DNA of 64,000 bases from Rhynchopus sp. YZ270_cl-10 (GCA_964035575.1 OZ037922.1:868001-932000); one strand, 5' to 3'; shown: positions 49,883-60,113, counted from the stretch's first letter. The notes: generated from the letters alone by a model not told the origin. Program-made: numbers and translations.

Positions 49883-50008
49883 GAAGTTCTTCATTGTCTA
49901 ACCCTCTCTCTCTCTCTCTCTCCACAACAGTGCTCATATTCCCTCCCAAGCCTTATATTAGTTGTACAATGCCAAAGAAACCCCCCTTATGTACTGATAT
50001 AAAAAAAA

Positions 50009-50063
50009 ATAGTGGAGCACACTCTAGGGTGGCTACACTAATACAACCAAGTTTTCAAAAAAA
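50009..50063 (+). repeat. Repeat family J copy 3, upstream of coiled-coil gene 1
   Basis: ATAGTGGAGCACACTCTAGG then CTACACTAATACAACCAAGT and TTTCAAAAAA. Confidence 0.65.
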
Positions 50064-50334
50064 AAAAAAAACTAAAAGAAAACTCTCATTTTTCTCCTCC
50101 TAAGATCTTCCCCCATTGCCAAACTCATCTGATTCATAAAAAGCTCTACCGTAAGAAGCGACGGGTAAACCTGGGGGTACCAGACTGTCCTTACTCCCCC
50201 CCCAAAAAATAAATCCATTACATCTGGTGTGATCACCAAAAACGATTCTCCGTGGTTCTCCCGAAGGTTGTCCATACCCCCCTGAATCACTCCAACAATC
50301 ACTACTCCAGAATACGCATATTTTATACAATAAA

Positions 50335-51524
50335 ATGGAATGCCTCGAGAAAGCGAAAGCGGAGCACCTACGTGCAATCAATGAGATGCTGGGCACTGCA
50401 GGCAGTCCCTATGCCACCACAAGGCAGATCGACAGCACAGACCACACCCATACATCACCCAAACGAGGCAGGTTGAGGGCCCACCAACAACAACACCACC
50501 ACGACACCCAATGGGCCCTCGACTCCCAAGGCTGCACCAGCACCCTCTCCTCCATCGGCCCATCCCAAGCCAGCAGTGTCGGCGCGCACCCCTCCTCCAC
50601 CTCAGGCACCCCATCCCCCATGATGGGCGTTGCTGCGACCCCTATTGAAGACCCTTTCGCGTTGCCTGGGGATTTACCTCGGAAGAAGCCGGCGGCAAAG
50701 GCGCAGAGAACACAGCAGAATGCGAGAGGGAATACGGAGGAGAGATACCGGCGGTTAGTGGAGGAGCTGGGGGTTCTGACGGAGTCGGTTCCGGGGGCGA
50801 TGGTGGGGGGTCAGCCAGCAGAAGGGGGGGTGACCGAACGGATACCACTACGTACCGTTCAACCCCCTGTACTTCCTTTGCGGAGCACCCCGGTGTTGCC
50901 GCCGTTGGTTGCAGCTGAGGAGGGTGGTGGTGGTAGTGCAGTCGTCTCTCCGGTCCAGCGTGCTCGCCAAATGGAGCAGGAACAACGAGATGTGGAATGG
51001 GAATCAAGGCAAAAGCAGTATGCAGCAAGAGAGCAAGAACGGATTGACCGAAGAGAACGAAGGGGCAAGCGCAAAGAGGAGCGAGCAGAGGGGGTGCTGC
51101 GTGCGAAGGCGACGGTGGTGGTGGAGGAGGTGAAGGTGACGGAGGTGACCGTTGTGAAGGTGGAGGTGCGCTGTCCGCCAAAGCCGACAGCGTTGGTGCA
51201 GCTACCAGAGGACTGCGTGCGGGATGAGACGCACGCCAGAGTATGCCAGCATAGGAAAGAAAGGGTGAGGGTGAGGGGGGAGAAAAAAACATGGTTTTTG
51301 GTGTGCTTTGAATATGCTATAGTGCTGCGTTTTTTGCTGGATGGTGGCGAAGACGAGAGGCCATCTCAAAATATTTTGTTGTTGTTGTTGTTGTTGGTGA
51401 GTCAAATAAAAACACACACATTTCCCTCTTGCAGGCGATCGTTGAGTCAGAAGAGCTGGTCGAACGGATGGACATCTCAGAACACGACCCGCGGACGTAT
51501 GGAATCTTGCCCACCTATAGGTAG
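50335..51524 (+). CDS. Unknown coiled-coil protein, 331 aa, probably two exons
   Basis: I do not recognise the family. Residues 1-130 are low-complexity (Gln/His/Ser) with a short N-terminal helix (MECLEKAKAEHLRAINEML). A helical piece lies near 130-155 (TEERYRRLVEELGVL) and a strongly charged coiled coil near 205-260 (RQMEQEQRDVEW, REQERIDRRERRGK). The reading frame runs on past 51240, but the added residues include a leucine run from TTG repeats and look like intron. A GTATGC donor at 51241 and a CTTGCAG acceptor at 51434 join codon AGA to exon 2, which gives AIVESEELVERMDISEHDP and ends TAG at 51524, phase 0. An AG acceptor (51310-style pattern: CTCCAG at 50310) lies 24 bases before the ATG. 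It may be a cytoskeletal or ciliary protein. Confidence 0.75.
51241..51434 (+). other. Probable intron of coiled-coil gene 1
   Basis: Donor GTATGC after AGA, acceptor CCCTCTTGCAG, 194 bases, phase 0. It contains a TTG run (51375-51396). Unlike the SpoU and DHH introns it holds no family repeat. A second possible donor, GTGAGG, lies at 51265 in the same phase. Confidence 0.65.
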
Positions 51525-52461
51525 AAGTGTGCAAGAAGCAGGGTCCTAGCTCAGTAGAACGGAAAAGGTGGCCCACCTTTTCCGTTCTTTTTTTTTTTTT
51601 TTTTGGGATTTTTTTTTTTTTTTTTGGGGTTTTTTTCAGCCCCTCCGCTACGTTTTCAGATTTTTTTTGAGTTCTGTTGCGGGCATGTGTGTTTGGGCAA
51701 TGTGATTCCGATGCCCGATTTGAGAAATTCTCAGAATCCGAGAAAAATTTCTATGGGTTTTTTGTACAGGGGGGGTTTTTTTTTCTATGGGTTTTTTGTG
51801 TAGGATTTTTTTTTTCCCCTAGGGATTTTCTCATAGGCTTTTTGCATATGGTGTGACCCCACCACGTTCCGCAATCGGTCCGGAAAGTCCAAAAATTCCT
51901 CCTCACCCAAATCAACATCATTCAGAACAGAACATCCCAATCCAAAAATGTCTCTGTGGTCTCATGTGGTTGAAGGTGAGTCGACGAAGGTGACGGGGAA
52001 TGTGACGTTTGGCACATCTTCCATCCTGCAGTGCCTCTGCACTACGGTGTTGGTCTCGGGAAAAGGTGTTCTCGGGACAGCCCTGGCGTCCCTTCGTGTT
52101 GCAGACGAATCAGGTTATCCCTATAAGTTTGGGAAGCGTGCGCGATAAACAGCTTGTAGGCTGCCGATGCAACCAGGGTTGTTTCTAGGGGGGTCGGGGG
52201 GGGTCACTGACCCCCCCCAGATTCTGGGGGGTCAAATTGACCCCCCCCGCCGGGCCCGGGGGGGGTCAATTTTACCCCCAGAATCTGGCACGGTGCGCTG
52301 GTCAGCCTCACCCCCCTGTAAAAAATTACATATTTTCCCCCGAACTACACGTTTTCCACCCACCAGTGTTGGCACTGGAGAAGAGCGACAACACCCGCAC
52401 CGACTACACCACGTGGAACGGTGATGGGAGTGTGAAAAAAGATTTGGCGAAAATAATAAAA

Positions 52462-52583
52462 GTAGCGTATCGTGCGCCTGCGGCGCAAGCTTACATCACA
52501 CCCTTCCCATGACATAGTTTGGCTGTACAATAGTGCAATTTTAAGCGCAATTTTAGAAATGTTGCGTACCGTGGCTTCGCCAG
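52462..52583 (+). repeat. Paired GCGTACCGT repeat, copy 2
   Basis: Same order as copy 1: the TGCGCCTGCGGCGCA hairpin, CATAGTTTGGCTGTACAA, then GTTGCGTACCGTGGCTTCGC. Confidence 0.85.
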
Positions 52584-52779
52584 GAACCGTTGGGTACCAT
52601 GGCCACCGTTTCTTTACCTGTTTCATACCCGCACAGAAGCTACATACCACCATGATATTCTGAAGCTTTGGGGTATGGGGTTTTCTTGGTGAGATCGAGG
52701 CTTCGTCGAGAAAGCTGAGGTTACAGGAAAAATTCAAAAAAAAAAAAAAAAAAAACAAAAAACAAAAAAAAAAAAAAAG

Positions 52780-52855
52780 TACAGCCGGGTAGAGCTAGAC
52801 AACGCCAACAGCTGTGGCCCAAGGAGGTCCTCAGTGTTGTCTGCCAATCCCCTTA
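52780..52855 (+). repeat. 76-bp repeat, copy 1
   Basis: GTACAGCCGGGTAGAGCTAG and CCAAGGAGGTCCTCAGTGTT match 54224-54303. Confidence 0.75.
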
Positions 52856-53395
52856 ACCCAACAAAAGACTACAAAATAAAAACAATCTAGACAAAGCCGC
52901 CCCCATCCCCGTCCAGGCAAAATAAAAAAAGTAAAAGAATGCCCTTCCTCAGTCCGGAAGTATCACCTCAACCGGTTACCTGCCGTAAAAGAGAGAGAGG
53001 TTACAGAACTATTGTAGGAAAAAAAAAAAGAAAGCTCGGAATACACCCAAAAACCCTTGAAAGACCATTTTTTCCCGGCGGAAAAAAAAATTTTTTTGGG
53101 AAAAAAATTGACCCCCCCCGAGAAAAAAAAACGAGATCCTAGAAACAACCCTGGATGCAACCCAAAAAAAAAAAGTCCCATGTAAAAAACCCATAGAAAT
53201 TTTTGTGATGCCCACCCCCAAATTCTCGAAAAAAGGGTGTGATGCCCATACACACATGGTTGCGGGGGGTTTTTTTTTTCACCCTGCGCCAGTGTCTTAT
53301 CCAGGAATTCAAATTTCAAGATTGGGGTCAGCTGTTTTTGTGCCCAAAAATTTTTCAGCACTGCTGACCAGGGACATTAGGAACATAGGGAACTG

Positions 53396-53560
53396 TATTT
53401 TTTTTGCGGAGCAAAAAAAATCAAATGGCGCCGCAGGCGAAAAAAAATTTAGGGTACGGTGTAAAAATCTAGCTTTTTACAGTACAGAGTCACACATCGA
53501 ATCCTTTTTTGCGGAGCAAAAAAGGGAAAATGGCGCCGCAGGCAAAAAAAAAATTGAGGT
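53396..53560. repeat. Repeat with GCGGAGC / GGCGCCGCAGGC hairpins, two units
   Basis: TTTTTGCGGAGCAAAAA and TGGCGCCGCAGGC occur twice in tandem here, with TAGGGTACGGTGTAAAAATC between. A further unit lies at 60752-60845. They are non-coding. Confidence 0.75.
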
Positions 53561-53895
53561 ACAGCCTGGATGGTGCGGTCAGCAACCCAGTTCCCCATGG
53601 TACTCCCGTGGTTCAACCATGGGATTTTTTTTTTTTTTTTTTTTTCTTTTTTCCAGACTTCTGTTGCGCCGCAACAGAACTTTATACGGTAGCGGAGCCC
53701 CTGGTTTTTTTTACACGCAGGCCCCAGCCTAACCATCGTTCCATCGTTCTATCGACCCGGGTGCCCGGGTCGATGGGTCGATGGGTACCGGGTTGACCCG
53801 GGGTTTTGGGGAATTTTTTGAGATACCATCGAGCCGGACTCGATTGGTCAAACGTCGAAGGAAAAGGAAGCATGCAGCATGGCGAAATAAATAAA

Positions 53896-54175
53896 GTAGC
53901 GTACCGTGCGCCTGCGGCGCAAGCTTGCAACCCACCCTTCCCATGACATAGTTTAGCTGGAAACATGTGCAAATTTAAGCGCAAATTTTAGAAATGTTGC
54001 GTACCGTGGCTTCGCCAGAACCTTTTGTTTCAGCAAAACATGGAAGTAAAATTTACGGAAACCGACAAAAATTACCAACGAAAGTGTCATTTTTGGCAAC
54101 ATTTTTTAGAAATGTAGCGTACCGTGGCTTCGCCAGGAACTTTTGGGTGCCATGACCGCCATTTCTTTTGTAAAT
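53896..54175 (+). repeat. Paired GCGTACCGT repeat, copies 3 and 4
   Basis: Copy 3 (53896-54020) has both hairpins. At 54114-54175 the right half alone is repeated (GTAGCGTACCGTGGCTTCGC), so three right-half units lie within 0.3 kb of each other or nearly so. Confidence 0.8.
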
Positions 54176-54223
54176 GTACTGAGGTTACTGATAATTCGTG
54201 CACACAAACTTTTAGAGTTAGAG

Positions 54224-54303
54224 TTAGAGTGTACAGCCGGGTCGTGCTAGACTTCTACAACAGCTCTGGGCCAAGGAGGTCCTCAGTGTCGTCAGCCAGT
54301 CCC
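54224..54303 (+). repeat. 76-bp repeat, copy 2
   Basis: GTACAGCCGGGTCGTGCTAG and CCAAGGAGGTCCTCAGTGTC. Three TTAGAG units stand just before it. Confidence 0.75.
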
Positions 54304-54459
54304 CTTTGCTGTTAAAAACAGCGACTTGGCGTGGTCAATTTTTCCGCGCGAAGCGCAGAAAAAATTTTTTTTGAGCCACCTTTTCCGTTTCTTTTTTTTT
54401 TCTTCTGAGCTAGAACCCTGCAAGAAGGCATCAATATTTTTTTTTTCCAAACACGTAGT

Positions 54460-54528
54460 GTTGGCTGCGTTCAACGAAAAAGACTGTTATATTTTTATTG
54501 TTATCAAGATCAGTTGGCGGGTGATATC
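54460..54528 (+). repeat. Repeat family I copy
   Basis: GTTGGCTGCGTTCAACGAAA then TTATCAAGATCAGTTGGCGG. Family G begins 28 bases later. Confidence 0.7.
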
Positions 54529-54555
54529 GTCTAGTTTTTGTTTTTTTTTGTTTTT

Positions 54556-54690
54556 ATTCCTACAAGCGTAGCTTAAAGGAGAAATAGTTCCTCAGATACG
54601 GTCGCCAATCACCCCTCAAACAGGGTAATTGTGCAATCAACGAAAAAACCTTTTTCCCTTTTACTTACCTATCAGAGTTACTATTTTTCC
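54556..54690 (+). repeat. Repeat family G copy 2
   Basis: ATTCCTACAAGCGTAGCTTA, GGTCGCCAATCACCCCTCAA and TATCAGAGTTACTATTTTTC, uninterrupted, in contrast to copy 1. Confidence 0.8.
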
Positions 54691-54965
54691 AGCTTTTTAT
54701 TTGATGCTTGCACGCTAAGCGAAGTGCTCTAAAAGGTTCAAACGGGATGCATCGTTTTTTGAACGTCCTTTTGTATGTTTTTCTCGAAATAGAAAGCTAC
54801 TGTAGTGTGGCTGAAAGGGGGTGCTATTATTGTGCTATTTTCTGCTATTCTGGGTATCTAGGTTTTTTTGGTGTGGCTGAAGGGAGGTGCTACTTTCTGC
54901 TACTTGCGGCTACACCATACTGATTATTTTCCATAATTTAACACAAAAAATCAACTCCCCAACAG

Positions 54966-56016
54966 CTTGCAATACCTTGCAAGGGAAGAAGCTGATACGG
55001 TTGAAGGAAAACTCATCCAAGAGCTCCAGGAGGAACGTGACGCGGCACGCGAACGTGACGCAGCAGAAGTGGCCCGCCTGCACACCTGGGAGACCGTGCG
55101 CGAGACCGTCTGGGAGCAGCAGGCTGTACGCACCTTCCTCGAAGAGGATGAAGCCACAGCGCACACAGACCTCTCTGCCAGCATCGCCGCTGAGCTCGCC
55201 CTCATCCACCTCAGCTCCATCGACACCCCGCTGCACCCCATCCACGCTGCGTCTCAAGAACGCCACCTCCGCGACACAATATGCCACACCGAGACCACCC
55301 TTTTCCCTCAATTCTACCTTCTGCAATTAGAGGACCATCATTTAGTGGTATGGCTCGCAATGCAAGAAAAAATGCTGAAAACGTTGGAAGAAGTATACGA
55401 AGAATGCAGACGAGGTGCGACACACATTTCCTACGAAGGCTTAGAGGAAGGGGTGAGGGTATCCGTGGAGAAGCAGGAGGGGGTGGAGCGTGGGTTGGTC
55501 TTTGCAGCGCTGTCTGAAGCGAAGTTGCTGTTATTAGATAGATTCGCTTGGCTTGCAAACTGTCATGAGGTGGATGAGAGGTTCAAAATCGAGGCAGACT
55601 GGGAGATGCAATTTCGAGACGCAACGTACGATCACCCTACGTCACTTTCCGTGGTGAGTTGGGTGCAGCGGAAGACGAAGGCATACAATGAAGACCAAAT
55701 GCGATGCTTCCTCCAATCCACAGCCTCCACCTTCGAAGCCACCGAGCTCGAAGAAGCGAAAGAGCGAGAAGCAGTGTTCGAACACAGAGCGCACAACAAC
55801 GCCATGATCCAACGCTCAGCAGAGCTCGCAAAGCGGGACGCAATACAAGCGGCCATCAACGCAGCGTTCGAGGCGCAAACGGCAATCACAGAAAAAGAAG
55901 AACAAGAAAAGCACCGAGAGGAAGAGGAGAGACAGGAACGACAGAAGGAGGCGGATGCGAAGAAGGCCGCGAAGAAGGCGCCAAGAAAGACGTCGACAAC
56001 GAGAAAGAAGAAGTGA
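54966..56016 (+). CDS. Charged coiled-coil protein, first exon not found (349+ aa)
   Basis: I do not recognise the family. The visible part begins after an acceptor-like CCCAACAG at 54965. No ATG occurs near the start of the open stretch, so an upstream exon ending in codon position 2 is expected. Residues about 1-60 form a charged helix (EEADTVEGKLIQELQEERDA). A mixed helical middle (about 60-240) has WLAMQEKMLKTLEEVYEEC. A long Glu/Arg/Ala coiled coil covers about 255-325, and the protein ends in a Lys-rich tail (KKAPRKTSTTRKKK). No membrane segment. Cytoskeletal and ciliary proteins often look like this, but the role is unknown. The upstream 1 kb is repeats, so the missing exon may lie far away or be lost. 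Confidence 0.65.
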
Positions 56017-56771
56017 ACTACCGTAAATCAGAAATTTCACCTCTTTTAGGATTTTTCTTTCAACCTTTTTTTTTTTTACGGCCGAACATTATTCCAATCA
56101 CAGTAATTACAGTACTCCAAATCTGTCCGGATTTGGGGATTTTTTCTGTCTGGTGGAGGACCGTTGCAGTGTTTGACGTGCAAATCGCTCGTCCAAGCTG
56201 GGTATATGGGGCGAAAGACCCATCGAACCATCTAGTAGCTGGTTCACTGCTCCGAAGTTTCCCTCAGGATAGCTGGAACCAAAAAAGGAGTTACGCCAGG
56301 TAAAGCGAATGATTGGAGGAATTGGGGAAATCGCTTCCTCGACCTATTCTCAAACTTTAAATGGGCGTGAGCTCGGGGTATCTTATTTGTACCCCATCAG
56401 GATAATTGAATTGTGTACGTACCTCCATTGGGTCTGTGGTACTCTATTCTGCTCTAATTGGGAACCGATATTTCGGGTGACTTTGTGTCCTCGGGATAGT
56501 TGATCGTCGAAAACTACAAAAAAAAAATAGTTTCTTGTCATCTCAGTTTCCCCCCCCCCCATGGGGATGGGGGGGCGGTTCCAATTCCTACGGATTCATG
56601 CCTGCTCCGTCTCGGAGATATTTTGCTCTTTCCCTCTTTGTTCTTCCTCATGACTTTGTTATGTATTTTTTCGTGACTATTTTTTCCCCCGCTTCCTGAA
56701 AAAATTCTTCCGAATTTTTTTTTTCTTCAGAAAAGCGGTTAGTAAATATAACTGCACACCTACACACATAT

Positions 56772-57910
56772 CAGTGGCTGTCACGAAAGGTGTCAATTTG
56801 GTGGACCACCTTCCACTAAACTTCTACTCCACTAATCTTATCGATTTTTTTTGCATTTTTTTGCGCGGACTCCGGAAATGCAGATCCGCGCAGTTTCCGG
56901 GGGAAATTTTTTTCTCCCCCTCCCCGGGATTGTGGGATGAGGGTCGAAAAAGTGGCCTAAGTAAACTGGCCTGTGGACCGACCAGAAGTTGATTATTTTT
57001 TTCGAAAATGCTTTCTTTGGATTCATTCGTCAAAAATCTCTCAATTCCGTACTTTTTTTTTTAATTTTTTGCACCCCATTTTTTCCTGTGGGATGGTCGG
57101 CTCTCCCCCCAAAATCGAATTTTCACTACTTTTAATAGGGGAAAACACTAAGGAAAATGGCTCATAATCAGAACCTGTCCTGGTAATGCTGGAGCGATGT
57201 TGCTTCGTGACAGCTGTGAGAATGGCTGGCAAATTGCGTTGCTGCCGAAGTACGTGCGTGCTTGGTCCTGGCGTCTTCTGCTGACGTCCCGAAGGAGAGG
57301 TGGCTTGGTCTGCCTTGGGCAACAAGGGGAGTTACCACCCCCAGCTCCGGAATACAGTGGAAAGGTGCAAAAAATGGGTCGGTCACGTTTGTCGTAGGTT
57401 CCACTAGGTCATATTCAGGTGGTTTTACAACGAGTTGTAAAAAAAACTACATAAAAGACTCTGAATAAGGTTTTGAAGCCCTCAAACAACACAAAAGCCT
57501 CACCCTCACCACTTTTTTTTACATGGTGGCCCACATAGGCACTTTTGAACGGGTTTTTACCCATAGGAATACAGTAGTAAAGTGCCCAAACCCAGTGGAC
57601 CACCTTCCACTAAACTTCTACTCCACTAATCTTCTCGATTTTTTTTTCATTTTTTTGCGCGGACTCCGGAAATGCAGATCCGCGCAGTTTCCAGCTCCGG
57701 AAAATTAGGCTCCTATCCCGGGATTTCAAAAAGATTTTCGGCAAAAACCGCTTTTTTGGATTTGACTAAATTTGATTTTTTCAAAAGTTCAAAATTCTTG
57801 CTCCAATGGAATCAGCGGGCAAATTTAAGCCCAAATACGTACTTTAAAATTTTTTTTTTTGACTTTTTTTTTTGGGATTCTGAAATTGACACTTTTCGTG
57901 ACAGCCACTG
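56772..57910. mobile_element. 1.1-kb element with CAGTGGCTGTCACG ends
   Basis: CAGTGGCTGTCACGAAA (left) and TTTTCGTGACAGCCACTG (right) form inverted repeats of about 28 bases with one or two differences. ATAT flanks both sides and may be a 4-bp target duplication. An internal direct repeat (56808-56902 and 57594-57692, both with GTGGACCACCTTCCACTAAA and GCGCGGACTCCGGAAATGCA) suggests a duplicated left arm. Short open stretches at about 57195-57470 are of unknown origin. No transposase. Confidence 0.7.
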
Positions 57911-58249
57911 ATATTTCCCCCCCCGAAGGGTCATATTTTCTGTTCTTTTTTCTTCTCCCTCCATCCACCTGATTTATACCTAAAATTTGGTGGTGTTTGG
58001 TTTGATATTTACCTACTATACACCACTAAACTCCCGCCAAATTTTTCATGCAAAATCAGGTGGTCTATATTCTCTAAAAAGTACATGAATTTTAACCCTT
58101 CTGCAATATCACCCCAAGCCCACCGCATAACCCATTCCCGGGAGGGACTGGGTTCACACTCCTCCTCTCCACCTCCTTCACGCCTTTTTCTTTTCTTTTC
58201 TTCATATTTCGTTTTTTTCCTTCTTTTTTCAGACAAAAATTCAAAAAAA

Positions 58250-58325
58250 AATGTCCTACCTTTTCTCTTCTCTCTCTCCTCTTCCCAACCTTTCATTTTT
58301 TTTTACAGACAAACGAAAAAATAAT
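58250..58325 (+). promoter_or_regulatory. Pyrimidine tract and acceptor of the CS-domain gene
   Basis: A C/T-rich stretch of 50 bases ends in TTTACAG at 58308, 17 bases before the ATG. The frame is open through it, but the translation there is only Ser/Phe/Leu/Pro from pyrimidines. Confidence 0.6.
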
Positions 58326-59030
58326 ATGACCGAAGTTGATTTAACCTTGACAGGCAAGGCGCGAGCTGTTCATTTTGATAGTGAAAAAAAGCCGAAAATC
58401 GCATGGACACAGAGTGCCGAAGCACTTGGTATTATTGTGCGCATCCCAAACGCGAAGACGCCCATTGTAGACGTAGAAGAGCAAGTCATTAGCATCCGTC
58501 TGTCTGATCAGGAGGGGGTGCAGTATGTTGCAAATTTGAGTCTCACTGGGAAGGTGCAAAAGAGCATTGACACATGGACCACAACGATCCGCAATGGCAG
58601 CATTAAAGTCTCTTTAAAGAAGCAAAAGGCTTCTGAAGGGGAGTGGGAGCGCCTGGTAGATCAGCCACACAAACTGACGAAGAACTGGCTGGAGTACGAC
58701 TGGGATGCGCATGATGAGGTGGAGGAGGACGATGTCGAGCCCGACGAGAAGGAGCAGCCCGACGTCGAACCTCGTCAACGCCCGCGCTATCACGCTGAAA
58801 AAGAGGAAAACGAAAAAGAAGTTAGTCGCGAAGAAAAGAAGTCATCCTGGGCACAAAAACAGGCGCTTCTCGAAAAGGAAGCTGAAGAGATCCGTCAGAC
58901 TGCAGGCACAGCAAAAAGGAATATGGGTTTAAAATTCACCTGCGAGCAGCTGACAACAATCATGGCAGTTGCAGTTGTGCTGACCGCGTTTTTGACACAT
59001 TACCTAACAAGATGGATGCTGCAGGTTTGA
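58326..59030 (+). CDS. CS (p23-like) domain protein with C-terminal membrane anchor, 234 aa
   Basis: Residues about 15-125 read as a CS/p23 beta-sandwich: KIAWTQSAEALGIIVRIP, then ISIRLSDQ, YVANLSLTGKV, SIKVSLKKQ and LTKNWLEYDWD. The tryptophan/aspartate end is typical of HSP90 co-chaperones and of the N-terminal domain of HACD3. An acidic stretch follows (about 128-150), then a charged coiled coil (about 155-205) and a hydrophobic segment at the very end (about 210-230, LTTIMAVAVVLTAFLTHYL), as in tail-anchored proteins of the ER or mitochondrion. It probably holds a chaperone-binding domain at a membrane. No acyl-CoA dehydratase part is present. The ATG at 58326 is chosen because it follows the acceptor at 58308. 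The last codons CAGGTTTGA could hide a donor site. Confidence 0.85.
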   Translation: MTEVDLTLTGKARAVHFDSEKKPKIAWTQSAEALGIIVRIPNAKTPIVDVEEQVISIRLSDQEGVQYVANLSLTGKVQKSIDTWTTTIRNGSIKVSLKKQKASEGEWERLVDQPHKLTKNWLEYDWDAHDEVEEDDVEPDEKEQPDVEPRQRPRYHAEKEENEKEVSREEKKSSWAQKQALLEKEAEEIRQTAGTAKRNMGLKFTCEQLTTIMAVAVVLTAFLTHYLTRWMLQV

Positions 59031-59302
59031 AGGTTCACAGCTTAGAGTCACATCTTTTACCATTAGTTTGATTGATTTGGGGATCGGGCAAATTCAGCTC
59101 TGACTGCGAAAAAAAGGGGTTTTTTTTCATAAAAATTGCTCTCAAGGGTTCAGGACGACCGTCTATACCTTCTGTAGTACAAAGGCTTCGGCTTACATTG
59201 AGTACAGACCCTAGGTTCCCCAAGCGGGTCCTTAGGGCGATTTGTCGACACAAAAAAAAGACACATAATTTTTCAAAAAAAAATTTTTTTGAGGTTTTTT
59301 TT

Positions 59303-59355
59303 ATCTGGCTGGCATCGTACAGTGGGTCGGAGATGTGCCTGCATCAATAACTTCA
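59303..59355 (+). repeat. Repeat family B copy 7
   Basis: CTGGCTGGCATCGTACAGTG, GGTCGGAGATGTGCCTGCAT and CAATAACTTCAC. Confidence 0.8.
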
Positions 59356-59480
59356 CTTTATCTTGGCCAAGCTTTCCCCCCCTATACCGTGCGATACCGA
59401 TTGTTTCAAGGCGACTTGAGCATAGAGAAGCAAAGGATTTCCGGGTTGTCTAAACCTTCTCTTCTTCTCCCTTCTTTTTT

Positions 59481-59624
59481 GTTTAATAACGAATGTGATC
59501 AAAGGTGACTAAACACAGAGGGGGCATAGGTTCATCTTATAAACGTTTCTTTGTGCTTTTCATCCAGATGGCTGGCATCGTACAGTGGGTCAGTCGGAGG
59601 TGTGCCTGCATTAATAATTACACT
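59481..59624 (+). repeat. Families C and B joined, copy 1
   Basis: C (59481-59550, AAAGGTGACTAAACACAGAG, TCATCTTATAAACG) runs straight into B (59551-59624, TTTTCATCCAGATGGCTGGC, GTACAGTGGGTCAGTCGGAG). The same junction occurs at 60002-60113. Confidence 0.85.
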
Positions 59625-59727
59625 TTTGTTTTCCCCTCTGAGTCTTCCTCTCTCTGCTGTGGACTTTAGTTTGATAGTTTTGTGGGGGTGTTCTAAGACT
59701 GTGCATTTCCTGTAGATGTGTGCATGG

Positions 59728-59899
59728 TGGTGCTATCCGGGAGGGGCGGCGTGTCACAAAGTTTCACAAAATGTCACAAAATTTTCAATCCTATGCACAA
59801 CGTTTCACAACTATGTACACACACCGTTGTGAAAAAGTTGTGAATTTGATTGAAAGTTTGTGAAACTTTGTGACGTGCCGCACCCCCGGATAGCACCAC
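59728..59899. mobile_element. 172-bp MITE with ATG target duplication
   Basis: Ends GTGGTGCTATCCGGG and CCCGGATAGCACCAC, with inverted GTGTCACAAAGTTTCACAAA and TTTGTGAAACTTTGTGAC inside. ATG flanks both sides. A 3-bp duplication would fit the PIF/Harbinger or CACTA type. Confidence 0.85.
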
Positions 59900-60001
59900 A
59901 TGAGAGGCACATTCATCTTTACGAATTTCATCTTTGTGTGGATGCATCAATGCAAAACAAGAACGATCATAAAGAAAGAAAGACACAAACATACGTTTCT
60001 T

Positions 60002-60113
60002 CAAGGTGGCTAAGCACGAGAAGCTTAGGGTCATCTTATAAACTTTTCTTTTCTTTGTGCTTTGGGTTTTGGGATCGTACAGTGGGTCAATCGGAAGAGT
60101 GCCTGCTACAACC
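60002..60113 (+). repeat. Families C and B joined, copy 2
   Basis: GGTGGCTAAGCACGAGAAGC, TTAGGGTCATCTTATAAAC, then GGGATCGTACAGTGGGTCAA and GTGCCTGCTACAACC. Confidence 0.8.

Larger units (their letters stand above)
41145..50334. other. 9.2-kb gene-free block of mobile elements and satellites
   Basis: No exon that I can support lies between the stop at 41144 and the ATG at 50335. The block contains inverted-repeat elements (43213-44420, 44443-45344, 47449-48265, 48652-49882), a heptamer satellite (46202-46699), and single copies of most short families. Long open frames here are products of simple repeats. Confidence 0.7.
52174..53153. mobile_element. hAT-like non-autonomous element 2 with 8-bp target duplication
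   Basis: Ends CAGGGTTGTTTCTAGG and CCTAGAAACAACCCTG. GATGCAAC flanks it on both sides (52166-52173 and 53154-53161). CAGGG ends with an 8-bp duplication are characteristic of the hAT superfamily. It is 980 bp with no transposase. Inside are the paired GCGTACCGT repeat (52462-52583) and a block at 52780-52855 that recurs at 54224-54303. Confidence 0.88.

Noticed and set aside
50642-51292. 216-residue minus-strand Pro/Ser-rich frame
   Set aside because: Antisense to coiled-coil gene 1, whose exon 2 and coiled coil make better sense.
54190-54225. Telomere-like TTAGAG repeats
   Set aside because: Only three units, inside a repeat block, so not a telomere remnant.
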